From: Ophiodon elongatus
Lineage: Eukaryota > Chordata > Actinopteri > Perciformes > Hexagrammidae
Assembly (NCBI GenBank): GCA_016806645.1
Contig: JACSYO010002174.1
Location: 1,392,501-1,456,500 of the forward strand
Reading direction: 5' to 3'
Length of the DNA stretch: 64,000 bases
Both the position numbers and the translations under genes were made by a program. The notes below the pieces were generated by a model, which did no database searches, was not told where the DNA came from, and saw only the letters and a program-made list of their open reading frames with translations. This document shows, piece after piece, positions 60,136 to 64,000 of this stretch (position 1 is the first letter of the stretch; each line of letters begins with the position of its first letter).

Positions 60136-61014
60136 ACTATAAAGGGGTGGATGCTAAATTAAAATATTCAATAAAGTAGAAAAACCATGTGTGTGTGTGT
60201 GTGTTTTCAACTTTAAATGTCCTATTCGGTTTGTGATGAGCTTCTACTTTATCATTTAACATACATTTTAGATTTAGATTCATGTGCACAAGTCAATTCA
60301 GGACTGGTGAGCTGCAGGAGTTACTGGCACAAGGAATTAAAATCACCACATAAGCATATACACATTAATGATAGAAAAAATAACAATACAAAGGAATAAA
60401 GAGAATTTCACATCAAACCCTTTGACAGCAGAAATCCCCCTTGATGTGCTGCTTGATGTTGATGACCGATGAATAAATAGAAACAAACATATATTAATGT
60501 TTGATGGAAGTGATTCACGTGATCGATCAACATTGTTTAGTTGACTTTAAAGATCGCTGTCCAAGGTTCTGATGCTGAGACCTCCAAGGAGGTCGTCAGT
60601 GTGACCAAAAGATTCAGACAAAAGAAGGAAAACAAGCCTCAGTAAAGATGAAAACACTTTCCCACTTATTGTCTCTTAAAACACTCTACGCTATCATTAT
60701 ATATAAATCATCGTGGGTCTGAGGCGCTTTGCATATTTTCATTGTTAAATGATATCTGTGCAGCTGCGGAGGGGTAACTATACTTTACAGACAAACTATT
60801 TCTAGTTCTTCCATCTCAGAGATAACTAATCTAGGCAGAGCGGATACGCCCTTCACTTATCATTGTTGCAAATCTATAACACAGAATTTGACCGGCCCAC
60901 CGCCCATCCAATCACGTGCTTTTGGGCGGGGAGCTGGGGGGCTTTAAAAGTTGCATCTGTTGTCTGAGAGCGCATGATCTACTGAGCAGCACAGGACAAT
61001 CTACACCCGGCACA
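59475..61014. promoter_or_regulatory. Head-to-head intergenic region alpha6/beta8
   Basis: Alpha end: TATA-like at 59529-59535 with CACCC and GATA motifs beyond. Beta end: CTTATCA 60856-60862, CCAAT 60908-60912, CACGTG 60913-60918, gggcgggg 60924-60931, TTTAAAA 60943-60949. The expanded (TA)n at 60083-60131 is the longest in the array. Confidence 0.75.
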
Positions 61015-61724
61015 ATGGTTGAATGGACAGACTTCGAGCGCGCCACCATCCAGGACATCTTCTCCAAGATGGACTATGAGTCAGTGGGCCCTGCAGCTCT
61101 TTCCAGGTGAGTCTTAACTGCATTAACAAGGTGTGCTTGAGACGAAATCCTCGACCATATTTTAGGATCAGGATTTTGTTCTGTCATCGTGCACAATGTG
61201 TTTCAGACCATCACAAATGTTCATTTTCTCCCCATCTAAGCCTCTAACATTTATGTTTTTTCCTCAGGTGTCTGATCGTCTACCCCTGGACTCAGAGGTA
61301 TTTCGGTAACTTTGGAAACCTCTACAACGCCGCTGCAATCATGGGAAATCCAATGGTTGCAAAACACGGAACGACCATCATCTACGGTCTGGAACGGGCT
61401 GTGAACAACATGGACAACATCAAGAAAACCTACGCCGAGCTGAGCGTGCTGCACTCTGAGAAACTGCACGTGGACCCCGACAATTTCAAGGTAAAGTTGT
61501 GGAACTAATGAAGGCTGATAATCTTGTTCAACAATTACTCAAAAGATGACCAACCTTTCATGTTGCTGATGTTTCTGATGCTTGTTGTGTTGCAGCTCAT
61601 TTCCGACTGCCTGACCATTGTGGTCGCTGCTAGTATGGGCAAAGCCTTCACTGGTGAAGTCCAGGCAGCTTTCCAGAAGTTCCTGGCCGTGGTGGTGTCA
61701 GCCCTGGGAAAACAGTACAATTAG
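61015..61724 (+). CDS. hbb: Beta-globin, beta8 (C-terminal Asn type)
   Basis: Haemoglobin beta chain, 147 codons. Exons 61015-61106, 61268-61490 and 61596-61724. Deduced protein matches beta6 (IIYGLERAVNN, IKKTYAEL, AASMGK, GKQYN end). The gene sits 4302 bases after beta7 in an almost identical block. Distal His63, proximal His92 and Ser93 are intact; residue 146 is Asn. Confidence 0.96.
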
Positions 61725-63045
61725 AGAGCTGCAACACCTTCACATGCTGACCATGAAAAGTTTTTTTTTTTTTGTTTGTCTCAAAAGCAAATAAAACATT
61801 GAGCAAATCCACCAAGTTGTTTCTCAATAATTGTATTACAAATAGATGTAAAGATGAATAATAGTGCATTTTACATAAACAAAAATTAAATAAAAGACTG
61901 ATCTTCAGTGAAGATGGTGAACAATAGCGCTGATAAAATGTAGTTAGAGTGGATGAATGATCTCAAAAAAAGATAAATAAGAGATGATGAAAAACATAAG
62001 AAGTTGTAACACCATCATATGTAATTAAAATACATGAACAAAACAATGTTTTGATACTACTGTTGCTGTAATTGTTGTATAATTCTATTGTAAACAAATG
62101 CAGGTTGTCTTTAATTAAATTAATCGCTCCATGCACAGAATATATTGTTGCCATTAAATGCTCATGAAAAGGACATTTTAAAGGGAAAAGTTGACAAAAT
62201 GTCAGGGTTACTGTATCTAAAGTCATTTTTTTCTTTCAGGTAATCGGTTTCTTGTCCTTGTCTGCATTATAAACAACATTATTAATCAAATGTCAAACGT
62301 TTAATATAACAACAACAATAATAATAACTCCTGTGTCATGGCTCACAGTCGTCACATTTTGAACAACGCCACATAAAGAGTTAATGTATTTTAATATTCT
62401 AAGGAAAAATGTTGATTTCACCAAAGTATAAAGGCTATGTAAAGTGTTTTACTCTCTTTTTCTAAAAGTCTTTGAATTATAAAAATAAAGTAACTTTAAC
62501 ATAAATATGGGTGACAGTAACAATTGTTTTTATTTATTACTCTGCCGATTGTTTTATTCATGTCAATTTATCGTTTAGTATATAATTAAATTAAGAAATG
62601 TCAAGATAAAAGGCTCTGAGGTGACGTCTTCAAATGTTTCGTTTTTTCTCACTGATATATAATAATTTCACAGTGATATAAAACTGAGAAAGAGATCAAA
62701 TTCTGATATTTGAGAGAATCTGAAAAAATAAATGTTTTAGGTTTTTGTCGAAACAATATTGATCAATGATCAAAATACTTCCAAATTAATTTTCTCTAAA
62801 TTGATGCACAATGAATGGACTAATTGTTTCAGCTCTATAATGTTTGGCTGAGTGTAAAATGTGACTTGCTTGATGTTTTAACTTTGTTTTATGCTGTTTA
62901 TGTGACTTTTGATCTACTGTATGACACAAACCATCACAAATAAAAACCAGAAAACAATAATTGCTTTGCTTTTGGCATGAATGCATTTATTGATCATTTT
63001 GCACTGTAAGCTCATGCTGCAGTCTCCGTCATCTTCTCCTGCTGT
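61725..63045. other. Convergent spacer beta8/alpha7
   Basis: Near-identical copy of the beta7/alpha6 spacer. No gene. Confidence 0.7.
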
Positions 63046-63774
63046 TTATCGGTACTTCTCAGCCAGGGCCAGAGACAGAGCAGCCAGGAACTTGTCCAGA
63101 GCCACGTGGGTCTCAGCAGTGAACTCATTGGGGAACATGATGGCCATGACCACGAGGAGGTTGTGAGAGAGAATCTGTGAAAAGAAAGCAATCACACAGA
63201 TGTTACATATATGGTGGGTTTTTTTTCACACTCCACACCAACCACACACATGGGAGCATTATGTGCATGACAACAACAAATGGACCTGTTGCAGGTCTGT
63301 AACCCACTCAATCATCTCAGTTTGAGCAACACTTCATATCACAGACTATTATCTTGTCATGACTTTGGCTCTGCACCTTGAAGTTGGCAGGGTCCACACG
63401 CAGGGTGAAGGCATGCAGCTCACTGAGGCTCAGAAGACCTTCTTTCAGGTTGTCGATTTTGCTCACAGCATCTGCAACTCCAGACATCACAGTTATTCCG
63501 TGCTTCCTCACAGTGGGAGAGGTGGGGCTCTGGTCCTTCCAGTGGGAGAAGTAAGTCTTGGTCTGCGGGTACACCGTCAGCATCCTGGGTCAAAAGAAAA
63601 TACAGTGTGAGGCGTTTATAAATGAATCAGTAAATGATGGAGCAGGTTACATCACTCAGTTTCTGGTCATAGTTACCTTGCCACAGCATCGGTGCCGATG
63701 TCCTCCGCCTTTCCAGACACTATAGCCCAGAAGGCTTTGACTGCCTGCTTGTCCTTAGCTGTAAGACTGGTCAT
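63046..63774 (-). CDS. hba: Alpha-globin, alpha7
   Basis: Haemoglobin alpha chain, 144 residues. Exons 63774-63677, 63584-63377 and 63174-63046, each exactly 4300 bases from the alpha6 exons. Deduced protein equals alpha6 (Gln9, NEFTAETHV). Only scattered single-base differences from alpha6 were noticed, for example gtaagactgg versus gtcagactgg in exon 1 (silent) and ctgctgctg versus gtgctgctg in the leader. Confidence 0.96.
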
Positions 63775-64000
63775 CTTGGTGGTTGAATGACTGCTGCTGA
63801 ATGCTGTTATGAGCCCAAACTCTGAGGGTTTTTATGCTTGAAACAGAGCTGGGACACACCCAGAACCTCCTCTAAGATATGCTGCACAAGGCGTTCCACG
63901 TTATGTCTCAGCCCCCATGACATAAACAAAAAATATCTTTGTGGCTCTCGAGCTTCTTTGAATTTGACACTATCTTTTTAAATCATCAGAATTCAAGTGT
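63775..64000 (-). promoter_or_regulatory. alpha7 promoter, cut by window end
   Basis: TATA-like element at 63829-63835, followed by acacccag (CACCC) and taagata (GATA) motifs as in the other array alphas. The sequence runs on as a normal unit to the last base, so another head-to-head beta gene probably lies beyond. Confidence 0.75.

Overview
The window is nuclear DNA of a ray-finned fish, most likely a percomorph. It is AT-rich with GT-AG introns, microsatellites and common fish repeats, and it carries a teleost haemoglobin cluster of the 'MN' type, named for its flanking genes mpg and nprl3. No prokaryotic or organellar features are seen. The species cannot be named from the sequence alone.

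Layout. Positions 1-10265 hold no gene I can recognise: a CA microsatellite, a CpG-rich promoter-like patch near 1.8-2.45 kb and two non-autonomous DNA elements. mpg (DNA-3-methyladenine glycosylase) runs forward in three coding exons, 10266-11963. nprl3 (GATOR1 subunit) runs in reverse in 14 coding exons, 23360-12769, tail-to-tail with mpg. Its intron 5 holds a cluster of NF-E2/MARE, GATA and CACCC motifs, where the main alpha-globin enhancer (HS-40/MCS-R2) lies in other vertebrates.

Globins. Right of nprl3 come a wrecked forward-strand alpha-globin relic (25.1-25.4 kb), a first pair beta1(+)/alpha1(-), then beta2(+) with only a decayed alpha relic beside it (32.4-32.8 kb). After 5 kb of repeats (tRNA-type SINE, microsatellites, a possible BEN-domain exon relic) comes an amplified array from about 36.7 kb to the window end: beta3/alpha2, beta4/alpha3, beta5/alpha4, beta6/alpha5, beta7/alpha6, beta8/alpha7. 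Within a pair the genes converge. Between pairs, alpha and the next beta are head-to-head over about 1.5 kb that must hold both promoters. All betas have 92/223/129-nt exons (147 codons). Alphas have 95 or 98/208/129-nt exons. All intact copies keep both haem histidines. The unit is about 4.3 kb. Two pairs are shortened, and one is enlarged by an L2-clade LINE (45951-51001) and interrupted by a 100-N gap that hides the last exon of alpha4.

How the genes work together. Alpha and beta chains assemble into alpha2beta2 haemoglobin in red cells. mpg and nprl3 are housekeeping bystanders, but nprl3 introns probably host the remote enhancer for the whole cluster. The main biological surprises are three beta genes (beta6-8) that end in Asn instead of the Bohr/Root residue His HC3, two alpha-globin fossils, and very recent unit duplication. 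Coordinates and translations were worked out by eye; identity statements are visual comparisons, not computed alignments.
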